Assembly: GCA_036897485.1 (NCBI GenBank)
Contig: JAYMTF010001947.1
Span: 1-20,498 of the forward strand
Direction: 5' to 3'
From: Pelargonium nanum
Taxonomy: Eukaryota; Streptophyta; Magnoliopsida; Geraniales; Geraniaceae
DNA length: 20,498 nt
Below are positions 19,222-20,498 of this stretch, piece by piece. The stretch's first letter is position 1; every line of letters starts with the position of its first letter. The translations under genes and the position numbers were made by a program. The notes beneath the pieces are model-generated. The model did not search any database. It saw nothing but the letters and a program-made list of their open reading frames with translations, and was not told the origin of the DNA.

Positions 19222-20498
19222 TTAATCAACTTCTTCAATCTTGGGACCAGCACTGCTTCCACCAGCAGGAGGAGCATCATGGCCGCCCATGCCACCGGCC
19301 ATGTCAGGACCAGCACCACCTTGGTACATTTTGGCAATAACTGGGTTGCAGATGTTCTCAAGCTCCTTCATCTTGTGTTCAAATTCATCAGCCTCCGCAA
19401 GCTGGTTGTTGTCCAACCACTCAATGGCCTCATCAATGGCACTGTCAATCTTCTTCTTATCCGCTTCAGAAAGCTTGGAAGCAATTTTCTCATCCTTTAC
19501 AGTATTCCTCATGTTGTACGCATAGTTCTACAGCGCATTCTTCGCGTCCACCTTCTTCTTGTGCTCCTCGTCCTCAGACTTGTATTTCTCGGCTTCTTGG
19601 ACCATCTTCTCGATTTCTTCCTTGGACAATCTCCCCTTGTCGTTGGTGATCGTGATTTTGTTCTTCTTTCCTGTGGTTTTGTCCTCAGCCGAGACATTCA
19701 AGATGCCATTTGCATCAATGTCGAAGCAAACTGTGATCTGTGGAACTCCTCGGGGAGCTGGAGGGATGCCGGAGAGCTCAAATTTGCCCAACAAATTGTT
19801 ATCTCTTGTTCGTGCCCTTTCACCCTCGTAGACTTGAATCAAGACACCGGGCTGATTATCCGAGTACGTTGAGAACACTTGCTCTTTCTTGGTTGGAATG
19901 GTGGTGTTTCTTGGGATCAAAACTGTCATCACACCTCCAGCAGTCTCTAAACCGAGGGAAAGAGGAGTGACATCCAAGAGCAATAAATCCTGCACTTTCT
20001 CGTTGCCCTCGCCACTCAAGATAGCAGCTTGCACTGCAGCACCATAAGCAACAGCCTCATCGGGGTTGATGCTCTTGCAAAGCTCCTTCCCATTAAAGAA
20101 ATCTAGCAACAGCTGCTGCACCTTGGGAATTCTAGTTGAACCACCAACGAGCACAACATCATGAACAGTACTCTTATCCATCTTAGCATCCCTTAAACAC
20201 TTCTCCACAGGCTCCATACATTTTCTGAAAAGATCCATGTTGAGTTCCTCAAATCTAGCTCGGGTTATGGTTGAATAGAAATCAATACCCTCAAACAAAG
20301 AATCAATCTCAATAGTGGTCTGAGAAGTGGATGAGAGGGTTCTCTTTGCCCTCTCACAAGCAGTCCTCAACCTCCTCAAGGCTCGGGGGTTTCCAGTAAT
20401 ATCCTTCTTGTGCTTCCTCTTAAACTCTTGCGTAAAATGGTTCACCATTCTGTTATCAAAGTCCTCGCCTCCCAAATGGGTGTCCCCAGCTGTGGCCT
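19222..20498 (-). pseudogene. HSP70: Second HSP70 copy, 3' part, with in-frame stop
   Basis: The minus strand encodes a cytosolic HSP70 from the equivalent of residue 227 of the neighbour copy (window edge) to EEVD. It runs through the third signature [15 protein letters not shown], the substrate-binding domain and the lid, and the tail is rich in Gly with MGG. The frame never shifts, but codon 19530-19528 is TAG where the neighbour has GAG (Glu549), in the [10 protein letters not shown] stretch of the lid. The protein would end there, losing 102 residues: most of the helical lid and EEVD, so no HOP/CHIP docking. Everything after the stop is still well conserved, so the change looks recent, or is a sequencing or assembly error. 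The 5' end, promoter and first intron lie outside the window, so its activity cannot be judged. Confidence 0.88.

Noticed and set aside
19279-19872. Long plus-strand ORF (197 codons) opposite the second HSP70
   Set aside because: It lies wholly antisense to HSP70 coding sequence, where codon bias keeps the antisense frame open. No domain of its own; the same happens in part opposite the first copy.
1-20498. tRNA, rRNA, CRISPR array, riboswitch, virus-like or LTR element
   Set aside because: Looked for and not seen: no cloverleaf-like conserved arms, no regular short spacer-repeat array, no long terminal repeats, and no capsid, integrase or polymerase motifs.

Overview
This looks like nuclear DNA of a eudicot plant. 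Protein-coding genes sit in AT-rich spacers, most are split by GT-AG introns, and every recognisable family is a land-plant one: root-cap/LEA-like protein, CASP-like membrane protein, L-type lectin receptor kinase, a UBC7/13/14-type E2 and cytosolic HSP70. I cannot fix genus or family from the sequence alone.

Layout, left to right. Bases 1-353 (+) are the 3' end of a root-cap-domain gene cut by the window edge. Bases 1945-2874 (+) encode a secreted leucine-rich-repeat protein that has lost its usual C-terminus. It abuts, tail to tail, a CASP-like gene (3416-2799, -) that has also lost its 3' end; the two meet at about 2799-2823. Bases 4453-4735 (+) hold a decayed DUF4283 domain of the LINE ORF1 type. 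Bases 9352-5956 (-) are a complete six-exon E2 gene of 167 codons. Bases 13048-11003 (-) are an intact single-exon L-type lectin receptor kinase. About 650 bp upstream of its start, a fragment of a second copy lies head to head with it on the + strand: its start and signal peptide are fused directly to the transmembrane and juxtamembrane segment, with no lectin domain. Bases 14512-17299 (+) are a complete two-exon cytosolic HSP70 with a heat-shock element and TATA box. Bases 20498-19222 (-) are the 3' part of a second, convergent HSP70 that carries one in-frame stop about 100 codons before EEVD. Two small unrecognised candidate exons (18243-17878, -) lie between the HSP70 copies.

These genes do not form a pathway. 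The theme is local rearrangement: an inverted HSP70 pair, an inverted LecRK duplication and a tail-to-tail truncation of two unrelated genes. I found no CRISPR array, organellar insert or convincing RNA gene, no virus-like or LTR element, and no wholly new multi-gene system. The best leads are the LRR/CASPL junction, the lectin-less LecRK relic and the stop-bearing HSP70 copy.
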